38,617 bases of DNA from the NCBI GenBank assembly GCA_020628775.1, contig JAHDEP010000007.1, forward strand, positions 1 through 38,617, in the 5' to 3' direction. The notes under the pieces were generated by a model, which saw nothing but the letters and a program-made list of their open reading frames with translations, did no database searches and was not told the DNA's origin. Source of the stretch: Rhizobiaceae bacterium. Lineage in GTDB: Bacteria; Pseudomonadota; Alphaproteobacteria; Rhizobiales; Rhizobiaceae. Both the position numbers and the translations under genes were made by a program. Shown in pieces: positions 30,762 through 38,617 of the stretch; positions within the stretch are counted from its first letter, which is position 1, and the number at the start of each line of letters is the position of its first letter.

Positions 30762-30839
30762 TTATGTGTCCCCGGATAGGCTTTGTAAAATGATTGAGTG
30801 CACATAGCGTGCAGGTATATTTAAGACTTGATCTGACAT

Positions 30840-31229
30840 TCAATGAAACCGCTCCATCAGCAGCAATTCCTCAGTGCGATCACGGGTGATGCGTGCACGA
30901 CATGTTAAATTGATCAAAGGTTGTAGCGAACCGCCTTCAAAAAAAAGGGATTCAGCTTCGCATTGCAGGTCTCGATATTCGAGCCAGGCACGTTGACCTG
31001 ACAATAAAGGGTCATTGCCATCACTGCTTTTAACGGCATTTTTGCGGATCAAAGACCATGCAGCATTAAGCGCTGCGTCGGCTTTGTTGAAATCTTGAGC
31101 GGCACAAAAATTCATGCCTTGTTGCGGCAAATCTCCTGCATTTGTGCAATCCCAGTCCTGCGAAACAGCAGAGCTAGACATCGCTGCAAAAGCGGAAGCA
31201 CAGCACACCAAGATCCCAGCTTTAATCAT
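30840..31229 (-). CDS. secreted LprI-like (DUF1311) protein
   Basis: Signal peptide, then paired-Cys domain with [23 protein letters not shown] overlap with ureB. Confidence 0.8.
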   Translation of the reverse strand: MIKAGILVCCASAFAAMSSSAVSQDWDCTNAGDLPQQGMNFCAAQDFNKADAALNAAWSLIRKNAVKSSDGNDPLLSGQRAWLEYRDLQCEAESLFFEGGSLQPLINLTCRARITRDRTEELLLMERFH

Positions 31230-31531
31230 AGTTTTCCCATGACTTTCTGGTTAAATCCGTAGATCTCACGCGCACCACCGATTGAAATCAGCGTCACATC
31301 TCGTTCCTGACCTGGTTCAAATCGCACCGCGGTTCCCGCTGCAATATCCAAACGCATACCGCGTGTCGCTTCACGATCAAATTGAAGCGCCGCATTTGTT
31401 TCATAAAAATGATAATGTGAACCAACCTGAATAGGGCGGTCACCCGAATTTGCGACTTTCAGCGTAATGGCGTCTGATCCATCGTTTAAAACAATCTCGC
31501 CATCTTGAGTGATAATTTCACCAGGTATCAT
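31226..31531 (-). CDS. ureB: urease subunit beta
   Basis: [38 protein letters not shown]. Confidence 0.97.
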   Translation of the reverse strand: MIPGEIITQDGEIVLNDGSDAITLKVANSGDRPIQVGSHYHFYETNAALQFDREATRGMRLDIAAGTAVRFEPGQERDVTLISIGGAREIYGFNQKVMGKL

Positions 31532-31559
31532 AATATATGTCCTTTATGCAGATCTTGTT

Positions 31560-31862
31560 TTAACGAATAGGTTCATGAACTGTGACAAGCTTCGTACCAT
31601 CAGGGAAGGTGGCTTCAACCTGAATGTCATGGATCATTTCAGGGATGCCTTCCATCACTTGATCGCGCGTAATCACATGCGCACCTTGCTCCATAAGATC
31701 CGCAACAGAAGCTCCATCACGTGCACCCTCGACCACAAAATCTGTGATCAATGCAATTGCTTCAGGATGATTAAGTTTCACGCCACGTTCTAAACGTTTT
31801 CGAGCTACAATAGCTGCCATTGCGACCAGTAATTTGTCTTTTTCTCTTGGAGATAAATTCAT
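31560..31862 (-). CDS. ureA: urease subunit gamma
   Basis: [39 protein letters not shown]. Confidence 0.97.
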   Translation of the reverse strand: MNLSPREKDKLLVAMAAIVARKRLERGVKLNHPEAIALITDFVVEGARDGASVADLMEQGAHVITRDQVMEGIPEMIHDIQVEATFPDGTKLVTVHEPIR

Positions 31863-32004
31863 GCGTTTTCCGTCTTCACACGTTTGCCCGATATTTGTAT
31901 TTACGTGACGAGTTGACCAAAATTTAATCAGTTGCGCAAGTTGCGGACAATTTTCCGTTTAATAATTGTGCAAATGTATCAAAGTGGCTCCCACCAATAA
32001 TAAT

Positions 32005-32055
32005 ACAAGCAATTAGCTTGCCAGTTACATACCGGTTACATGCCAGTTGCATGTA
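32005..32055. repeat. inverted and tandem repeats upstream of ureA
   Basis: CAAGC-AATTA-GCTTG (32005-32019); three abutting 11-mers CCAGTTACATA/CCGGTTACATG/CCAGTTGCATG (32020-32052); perfect inverted repeat TTACATGC-CAGTT-GCATGTAA (32035-32055). Confidence 0.75.
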
Positions 32056-32092
32056 ATCGTTAGGGTGGATTTATAACGAGTGAGAAGAAAAC

Positions 32093-33415
32093 TTAGCGTT
32101 CAGAGAATGATGAGCCGAATGACTTCAGAACCGGCTTTAGCATATAACGCATCAGCGACTTAGATCCGGTTTTAATCTTTGCATCAACAACCATACCTGC
32201 ATGCAGATATCGCTTGCTTTGATCTTCACCGATGAAGTTATCTTTTAGATCAATAACCGCCTTATAGTAAGGCTCGCCTTTTTCGCTTACGAATGTCGTT
32301 GGAGACAAAACTGCAATCTTACCTGTCGCTGTTCCGAAGATACTTGGATCAAAGGTAGAGATGTTTATTTCCGCATTGTCGCCTTCTTTAATGTGACCAA
32401 TGTCGTACGGGTCAACACGAACTTCAGCAACGATTTGGCGTTCAGCAGGGACTACTCTTGCCACAAGTTCGCCAGATCCGATCACTTCGCCTTTAGCTTT
32501 TTGAACAACTTCCTGCACTACGCCATCGATAGGTGATTTGATAAATAATCTATCGGTACGATCCTGCTGTTTATTCAGCTGCTCACGTGCTTGAGAAAGT
32601 TCAGACAAAATTTGCGCCTGTTCTTCACCGAGTAATTTCTTTTCCTGTGCAAGCTTGCTTTCAATAATACGGCCAGCTTCTTCAAGCTGTAATTCAGCAA
32701 CTTGCTTTTGGCCAACAGCGCTATCAATGCTTTGCATAATGCGCTCGAGGCTGGATTTCGCGTCTAAGTATTCTTTGCGTGAAACATGACCAGCGCGAAG
32801 CAAAGATTGTAAGCTGTCATGCCGCTCTTGTTCGATGGTCAATTGCCGCTTTAAGCTTTTGACTTCATTCTCATAGGCATTGGCTTCAAGCCGCTTAAGC
32901 GCTTTGCTTGTTTCAAGATTGGCGAGTTCTTTTTTCAATAATGATGCGCGCGCAAAGTGTGCGACTTTTTCTTTCTCAATTAGATCAGGATATTGTTGCC
33001 CAATATTGCCAAAGTCCAATTCTGTTTCGTTTGCGAGTGCTTCTAGTGATTTCAAACGGAGCTCTAAAGAAACCGACTGAATTTCAACTTGCCCAAAATC
33101 AGCTTCTGTTGATGTCGCGTTCAATAACAGCAATGTGTCGCCAGCTTTAACGCTTTGTCCCTCTTTTACGAGGATCGCATCAACAATACCACCTTCACGG
33201 TGTTCAATGGATGTCACGTTTGCTGTGGGGATAATCTCGCCGTTTGCCACGACCAATTCATCGATTGGAGCAAACACGGACCACACGATAGCTGCGATAA
33301 ACAATATGCAAAGAATATTAGCCCGCCGGCCCATGACGATGATTGATTTATCATCATCTAATTCAGCTGGCAGGATAAAGGAGTTTCCAGAAACTTCACT
33401 TTTCCTAATCTGCAC
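32093..33415 (-). CDS. HlyD family type I secretion periplasmic adaptor
   Basis: Single N-terminal TM, IEHREGGIVDAILVKEGQSVKAGDTLLLL lipoyl half, long coiled coil, RLFIKSPIDGVVQEV. Confidence 0.93.
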   Translation of the reverse strand: MQIRKSEVSGNSFILPAELDDDKSIIVMGRRANILCILFIAAIVWSVFAPIDELVVANGEIIPTANVTSIEHREGGIVDAILVKEGQSVKAGDTLLLLNATSTEADFGQVEIQSVSLELRLKSLEALANETELDFGNIGQQYPDLIEKEKVAHFARASLLKKELANLETSKALKRLEANAYENEVKSLKRQLTIEQERHDSLQSLLRAGHVSRKEYLDAKSSLERIMQSIDSAVGQKQVAELQLEEAGRIIESKLAQEKKLLGEEQAQILSELSQAREQLNKQQDRTDRLFIKSPIDGVVQEVVQKAKGEVIGSGELVARVVPAERQIVAEVRVDPYDIGHIKEGDNAEINISTFDPSIFGTATGKIAVLSPTTFVSEKGEPYYKAVIDLKDNFIGEDQSKRYLHAGMVVDAKIKTGSKSLMRYMLKPVLKSFGSSFSER

Positions 33416-33557
33416 TTTAGTTCAATCTCACTCGATGATAAGCGCATACATCGCACCTAAATACCCGATAGCTGATAGGGAAAGTCAGTAGTTAGTTAGA
33501 CGGACCCCAAAACTTACATGCTACTTTTAGTATTTCTACCGCAGGTATCGTTAATAA

Positions 33558-35789
33558 TCAGCTAACTTTAGCAGATTGTGCGGCATTTAATATTTTCGGA
33601 ACCAACTCATCTGGTGCTGAATCTGCAACCATCTGTCCCGCCTGTAGTAAGATTAATCGGTCGGCAAGATACATGTGGCTGGGGCGTTGAGTGACCAAAA
33701 CAACAGTTGCCTTGCGCTGAAGAACCTTCAGCGTGGTGATAAAGCGTTTATCTGCAACCGGATCAAGATCACTACCAGGGTCATCAAACATGTAAATAGC
33801 AGAGTTTGATAAATACGCTCGGGCCAAAGACAATTGACTTGAAAAACTTTTTGTCAATTTTCGCTGGAGTGCTGCAGTTAAGCGGGTATCGATGCCTTCT
33901 GGTAATTCTTCGACGGTCTTTCGGGCACCTGCAAGGTCAAGCGCGTGTTCTAGTTCACTAAGCGTTGCAACTGGGTTCGCGAACATCAGGTTCTGCGCAA
34001 TGGTGCCGTGGAAAAAGTCTGCCTGTTGACCAACGTAACCAATCGCACGTCTATATTGATAAGAATCTATCTGGCGCAGATTTAGCCCATCAGCAGCAAC
34101 AACCCCGACCTGGGGCGTGTAAAGACCAGCCATTAGTTTTAACAGCACAGATTTACCAGCACCTGAATCACCTGTAATCGCGATAAACTCGCGAGGCTTG
34201 ACGGTCAGCGATAGATTATAGATGCTCGGTGTTTGGGCAGATTGATGTTTAAATGCAACTTTGTCTAGTGTGATATGACCAGAGAATTGGCGTAGAATGT
34301 TTGGTCGCTTGCTTTCAACTTTTTCAGAGCGAAGACGCATCAAATTGTTGATCTGTTTAAACGTGCCAATCGTTGCATGGATCCGGCCCATTCCAAGAAA
34401 TACTGTTTGGATAGGGGAGAGCAAGCGCCAAATCAATGTCACCAATGCGATAAGCGCGCCTGCGGATAAATTCCCTTCAATCACCATCCCGGCACCCAAG
34501 CCGATGGTCAAAATACCTGTTACCATCACTAAAAGCTGCGAGATATTTTGCTGTAAAGCCTGGAATTGTTGCGCTTTGAATTGGGAAATAAGTGATTTTC
34601 CGGAAAGTTCACTCTCGCGTTCAATCCATAGTTTTTGCGCATTGTTTTCGATAATCGTTGAATGTTTCTCAACGGTTTCGACGACAAAGTTCTTGTGATT
34701 TTTCTTATGTTCGCCAGATTTTCGCATAATGCGTGCGCCAACCGGCATCAAGCCAACAGCAACGACGATATAAAGTGTTAAAAGCGCTAGCGATAAGAAG
34801 CCCAGATTACCACCAATTGCAAAAATTGCAGCTAAGAACACTAGAATAAACGGCGCATCGAGGATCGCGCTGCCTAAATGTCCCATAAACAGATCTCGAA
34901 TGCCGACAAATTGTTTAAATCGTGATAATTGCTCGCTTGCTCGCGCACTTTCGCTCATCAAAATAGGCAGGCTCAGCACTTGTTTAAATGCTGCAAGCGT
35001 AACCAATCCTTGAACTCGCGCACCAAGATAGGCAATCGTTTGCGCTCTGATTTGACGTAAAATCATGCCAGCTGCGATCGCTACAACCAGGCAACCAATG
35101 AAAGTAACGAGTGTCGAGGTGGATTTGGTGCCAATCACCTTGTCGTAGACCATCATGATGTAAAACGGCACGGCAAAATCAAACATATTGATAGCAAATG
35201 TTAAAATAAACAAACGCGTAAACAGGTTTTTAAAGCGCGAAAGGATCGACTGGAACCAGCCATGCTTACTTTCATTATCATTGGCTTCAATCGGGTCGAA
35301 TTTTTCAACCGTATAGAGCGTAACCAATTCGCCAGTGATTTGTTTATATTCGAATTTTTCCGTTTTGCCGTTGTAGATTAACAGCTGACCATTGTCAGCT
35401 AAATCTATCACAATCATCACGTCCTTGTTGTCTTCGCCCAGTAATATGGCAGGAAGAAACGATTGAGTGATCTGATTGACGGAAAGTTCTTTTTTCTGGG
35501 TTTTATAATTGATTCGAACCAGTAAGCTGCGCAAATCATCAACTGTATGCAGCGTATCAAAATGCGGCATCACTTCTTTAAGCTGACGCGCAGAACCGAC
35601 CCATTCTAAAAGGTTTAACAACGGTCCAATGCAATTTGCGGCCGGGCTAAGCTGCTTATCAACCCAATTGTTGTCGGCTCGATCATATGCGTTATAAACT
35701 TTTGCAAGCGAATGCTGGATGGAATTTGCATTTTCCAAAAGCGTATTTGCATTCATCTGCTGTTCTACATCTTTAAGTGTTTTTGTCAT
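33558..35789 (-). CDS. type I secretion-type ABC protein with N-terminal C39-like domain and divergent NBD
   Basis: TMD plus NBD. Walker A GDSGAGKS intact; signature position LTKSF; Walker B YMFDDPGSDLD; switch-His position VTQRPS. Confidence 0.9.
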   Translation of the reverse strand: MTKTLKDVEQQMNANTLLENANSIQHSLAKVYNAYDRADNNWVDKQLSPAANCIGPLLNLLEWVGSARQLKEVMPHFDTLHTVDDLRSLLVRINYKTQKKELSVNQITQSFLPAILLGEDNKDVMIVIDLADNGQLLIYNGKTEKFEYKQITGELVTLYTVEKFDPIEANDNESKHGWFQSILSRFKNLFTRLFILTFAINMFDFAVPFYIMMVYDKVIGTKSTSTLVTFIGCLVVAIAAGMILRQIRAQTIAYLGARVQGLVTLAAFKQVLSLPILMSESARASEQLSRFKQFVGIRDLFMGHLGSAILDAPFILVFLAAIFAIGGNLGFLSLALLTLYIVVAVGLMPVGARIMRKSGEHKKNHKNFVVETVEKHSTIIENNAQKLWIERESELSGKSLISQFKAQQFQALQQNISQLLVMVTGILTIGLGAGMVIEGNLSAGALIALVTLIWRLLSPIQTVFLGMGRIHATIGTFKQINNLMRLRSEKVESKRPNILRQFSGHITLDKVAFKHQSAQTPSIYNLSLTVKPREFIAITGDSGAGKSVLLKLMAGLYTPQVGVVAADGLNLRQIDSYQYRRAIGYVGQQADFFHGTIAQNLMFANPVATLSELEHALDLAGARKTVEELPEGIDTRLTAALQRKLTKSFSSQLSLARAYLSNSAIYMFDDPGSDLDPVADKRFITTLKVLQRKATVVLVTQRPSHMYLADRLILLQAGQMVADSAPDELVPKILNAAQSAKVS

Positions 35790-35807
35790 CTAAGGCCCAG
35801 CCTCCGA

Positions 35808-37577
35808 TCAAGATGCAGATTTTGCGGTCGAAGTGCCCGCTTGCGGTTTTTGGAAATCATCCGGCAACAGATGACCGTCTTGCATGCGATAACGCTGATC
35901 ACAAATTTTCAAGAAGGAAGGGCGACTTGAGAAGTAAACGGAAGTCATCTTGCCTTTGAGTGTAAGAAGACCATCAGCTAACAACTTATCTGAACGCATA
36001 TCCATATTGCTATTGGCGCCATCAAAAATAAACACTTTTGGCTGCCTGCGGATCGCGCGAGCGATTTTAATTCGCTGGAGAAAACCTGGTGATAAAATAG
36101 AAGCAGACCCGATACTTAAAACGGTGTCATATCCATCAGGGAGCTTGAAAATATCCTGTTCTAAGCCAATAAGACGTGAGGCTTCACGCGCGCTTTCCAC
36201 CAGATTGGCACTGCCGAACATGGTCAGATTATCAATAATTGTGCCTTCAAAAATCTCTGTTTTTGCAGAGACAAAGCCGATTTCACGATTAACACCCAAC
36301 TCGTGCCACTGTTTGGATGAAAATCCATCGGCAAATATGCTTCCACTTTCCGGCAAAAACTTGCCGTTAAGAAAGCTGACAAATTCCGTTCTTTCTGCAT
36401 TTTCCTGGCAATGGATTCCGATAAACTCGCCGGGTGCAGCGCTGAGATTATATGGCTGAACGTCTTTATTATCAGCGTTTGACGGTAGAACAAGATCTCG
36501 AATTCTAAACCCGCCGCTGAGCATTTTTTGGTCTGCCTCATCAGATTGCAGACCCTTATTTGCGATGCGATCAAAAACATTACAACGTTTTCTAGCGAGA
36601 CGAATGTTTTGAATTTCGTGAAATAGTGTCAGCGCACGGGCAAAAGGTTGCACCATCCGACCCGTTAGCAATGAACAACACGCAAGTGCAGCCAAACTCA
36701 TATCGCCACCGATAACAGCAACCGCTCCGACTGACACAACACAAATCATCATCATGTTGGAAAAGATAACGCCTTGTGTTTGAAGTTTGTTGGTACTGAT
36801 AATCGCGTTATAGCTCGAGACTGTTGATGTCTTTTGCAACATTTCAAATCGTCTGAGCAACTGACTTTCAACCGCCAAGTTTTTCACAGTTTGAATATTG
36901 GCAAATGTCTCAAGCAGAAAATCGTTCTGCCGTGTATCCTGCTGAGAGCGATTATCAAGGAATGATTGAATTTCCCGTCCTTGTAAAAAACTGAAGAGCC
37001 CAAAGGCGATAATCAGCACAATCGGTACAAAAACCAGCGCGCCACCAACCAATGCAACCATCGCTAAGAAGATGAAGGCCATTGGAATATCAATAAGAAT
37101 GGTTCGGTTTTGGCTGCCCTGGAAATTGCTATATTCAGCAATTGCATCCAAACCATCTAACCATTTGGCACGGGTTATGGTCGCACGTTCGCCAGGATTG
37201 GCATTTAACAACTGGTTCATGGCCAATTGTTGAGCGCGATGACCATTTTTTAACGCTGCCCAACCGAGAATATAAGATCTGAGGCTTCTTAAGATCGTAT
37301 CAAGGATAACAGCCGCTAAAAGGCCAGCAATGAGCCAAAACAACGTCGCGCCTGCTTGGTTTGGCAAAATTCGATCATATACCTGAAAAATGGCCAGCGG
37401 CATTGCAAGGCCCAAAAGGTTTGCAATCAATGAAATAACGAGAACCTGTTTTGTCAAAGGTGTATCAGCTTCTGCAACGACAGGGTTTTTATCGCTATTC
37501 GCAGCGCGAGTGTCTGCAATTTCCGAAGAAATCTCCTCGGATTTTGCGACCAATTTATCTGCGAATTTAAACGCCAT
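35808..37577 (-). CDS. second type I secretion-type ABC protein with strongly degenerate NBD
   Basis: TMD (LAMPLAIFQVYDRILPNQAGATLFWL) plus NBD lacking Walker A (HCQENAERTEF), signature LSPGF, Walker B VFIFDGANSNMD, switch position FSSRPS. Confidence 0.88.
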   Translation of the reverse strand: MAFKFADKLVAKSEEISSEIADTRAANSDKNPVVAEADTPLTKQVLVISLIANLLGLAMPLAIFQVYDRILPNQAGATLFWLIAGLLAAVILDTILRSLRSYILGWAALKNGHRAQQLAMNQLLNANPGERATITRAKWLDGLDAIAEYSNFQGSQNRTILIDIPMAFIFLAMVALVGGALVFVPIVLIIAFGLFSFLQGREIQSFLDNRSQQDTRQNDFLLETFANIQTVKNLAVESQLLRRFEMLQKTSTVSSYNAIISTNKLQTQGVIFSNMMMICVVSVGAVAVIGGDMSLAALACCSLLTGRMVQPFARALTLFHEIQNIRLARKRCNVFDRIANKGLQSDEADQKMLSGGFRIRDLVLPSNADNKDVQPYNLSAAPGEFIGIHCQENAERTEFVSFLNGKFLPESGSIFADGFSSKQWHELGVNREIGFVSAKTEIFEGTIIDNLTMFGSANLVESAREASRLIGLEQDIFKLPDGYDTVLSIGSASILSPGFLQRIKIARAIRRQPKVFIFDGANSNMDMRSDKLLADGLLTLKGKMTSVYFSSRPSFLKICDQRYRMQDGHLLPDDFQKPQAGTSTAKSAS

Positions 37578-37847
37578 GTGTTTTATGAAGCCAATCTAAT
37601 AAAATCTACCAGTCAATATGATTAGTAAATACACTAAAATTATTAGCATCTTATTAACCATAATTAGATTGCCGCAAGCTTGCGAAACCGCCCTGAATTG
37701 AGAAAATCTCTAGAAAACTATTGCCGAATTAAATCTGGAGTCATTTTGTTAACTATGAAGATATTTTTATAGATCTTGTAATGCCCCCCTCAACGTTTTG
37801 AAAACTTTTACATTTAAATTGAGGATTCGGCATTTTCAGGAGTTAAT

Positions 37848-38617
37848 ATGTCTAAGGTTGAGCAAGGTTCGCAAAAAGCAGGTGCAGCTAAGAAAAACAA
37901 AATTGATACAGACAATTTTGATCTTGGGGGCGAAACGCCAATTGAACGCATGGATATTGTGCTGCCAGGCCAGGAAGAAATTGGTGCTGGCCTAGAGCAT
38001 GAAAATCAGCAACAATTAGAAAGCGGTCTTAATGCGCCGGCTTCGCAATCTCCGGGTAATAATTCGGCGGCTGGGCAGAATGCTAACTCCAATAATCAAG
38101 ACCCGTCGGCAAATAACGCTCCTGCCTCTGAAAATACATCGAACCCGGATAACAATGTCGAAGTTCAAAATACGCCCTCATTGGATGGTGTTGATCTAAA
38201 TTCTGTACAATCAGGCGCGGGCGCTCCATTAGCTCCTGAGCTTAATGCGCTTGATGAAGGCTCAAATACTTCCAACGCAAATCAACAAAGTTCGACCTCG
38301 TCAGGTGGCGGCACCACCACGCCAGGCGGCTCGGATGAAGTTAATGTTGCACCGACCGACATTGTTTATGATAACAGCTCTGTTGACGAGAATGCATCCG
38401 GCGGCACTGTCATCGCAACACTTTCAACAGTTGATGCAAACGATAGTGATACGCACACTTATGCAATTGTATCCGATCCATCGGGTTATTTTGAAATTGT
38501 TGGCGATGAAATTCGCCTTAAAGAAGGTGCTGATCTAGACTTTGAAACAGCGCCTTTGCACGAAATTACTATTCAGGCCACAGACAGCGCTGGTAACTCG
38601 TTTACTGAAACGATGAC
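37848..38617 (+). CDS. N-terminus of a cadherin-repeat surface/secreted protein (truncated at right edge)
   Basis: Open from ATG 37848 (AGGAG RBS) to the window end; Asn/Ser/Gly-rich linker, then NVAPTDIVYDNSSVDENASGGTVIATLSTVDANDSDTHTYAIVSD...YFEIVGDEIRLKEGADLDFET cadherin-like repeat. No signal peptide. Absent from the ORF track because it has no stop in the window. Confidence 0.88.
   Translation, partial: MSKVEQGSQKAGAAKKNKIDTDNFDLGGETPIERMDIVLPGQEEIGAGLEHENQQQLESGLNAPASQSPGNNSAAGQNANSNNQDPSANNAPASENTSNPDNNVEVQNTPSLDGVDLNSVQSGAGAPLAPELNALDEGSNTSNANQQSSTSSGGGTTTPGGSDEVNVAPTDIVYDNSSVDENASGGTVIATLSTVDANDSDTHTYAIVSDPSGYFEIVGDEIRLKEGADLDFETAPLHEITIQATDSAGNSFTETM

Noticed and set aside
36380-36450. 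Frameshift as explanation for the missing Walker A in the second ABC protein
   Set aside because: Flanking NBD sequence (PGEFIGI before, FVSFLNGKFLPESGSI after) stays in the same frame, and the ORF is intact for 589 codons.
37848-38617. LapG-type cleavage site (TAAG/PAAG) in the cadherin protein N-terminus
   Set aside because: Visible N-terminus has AGAAKK but no such motif, and no lapD/lapG genes are in the window.
1-38617. CRISPR arrays, tRNA/rRNA genes, prophage or IS elements
   Set aside because: No regularly spaced repeats, no tRNA-like T-loop/acceptor patterns, and no transposase or phage genes were noticed by eye; tRNAscan-SE and Infernal would be decisive.

Overview
The window looks like chromosomal DNA from an alphaproteobacterium, probably Rhizobiales/Hyphomicrobiales-like. 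This is judged from gene content and order only; no database search was possible. Coding density is high. I see no tRNA, rRNA, CRISPR array, prophage or IS element. From left to right: the 3' end of an unlisted CDS; tadA, rluB, rsmD; a patatin-like protein; a MATE exporter and a Kef-type antiporter; pmbA, a CysQ-like phosphatase, DUF4170, DUF374 acyltransferase, waaA and lpxK (an LPS block); DUF2093 and mutL; glycerate kinase; a GGDEF/EAL protein; a short SelO; xylA, xylB and a ROK regulator; a TRAP transporter (dctPQM); a urease operon (ureAB, LprI-like, ureC, two small ORFs, ureEFG) with no ureD in view; and a type I secretion cluster (two ABC proteins plus HlyD) divergent from a truncated cadherin-repeat surface protein. 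The strongest lead is the secretion cluster. Both ABC proteins lack the catalytic glutamate, switch histidine and canonical LSGGQ, and one also lacks Walker A. If they pair, no canonical ATP site would be present. Secondary leads are the ureD-less urease operon with its repeat-rich upstream region, and several unannotated inverted repeats at operon starts.
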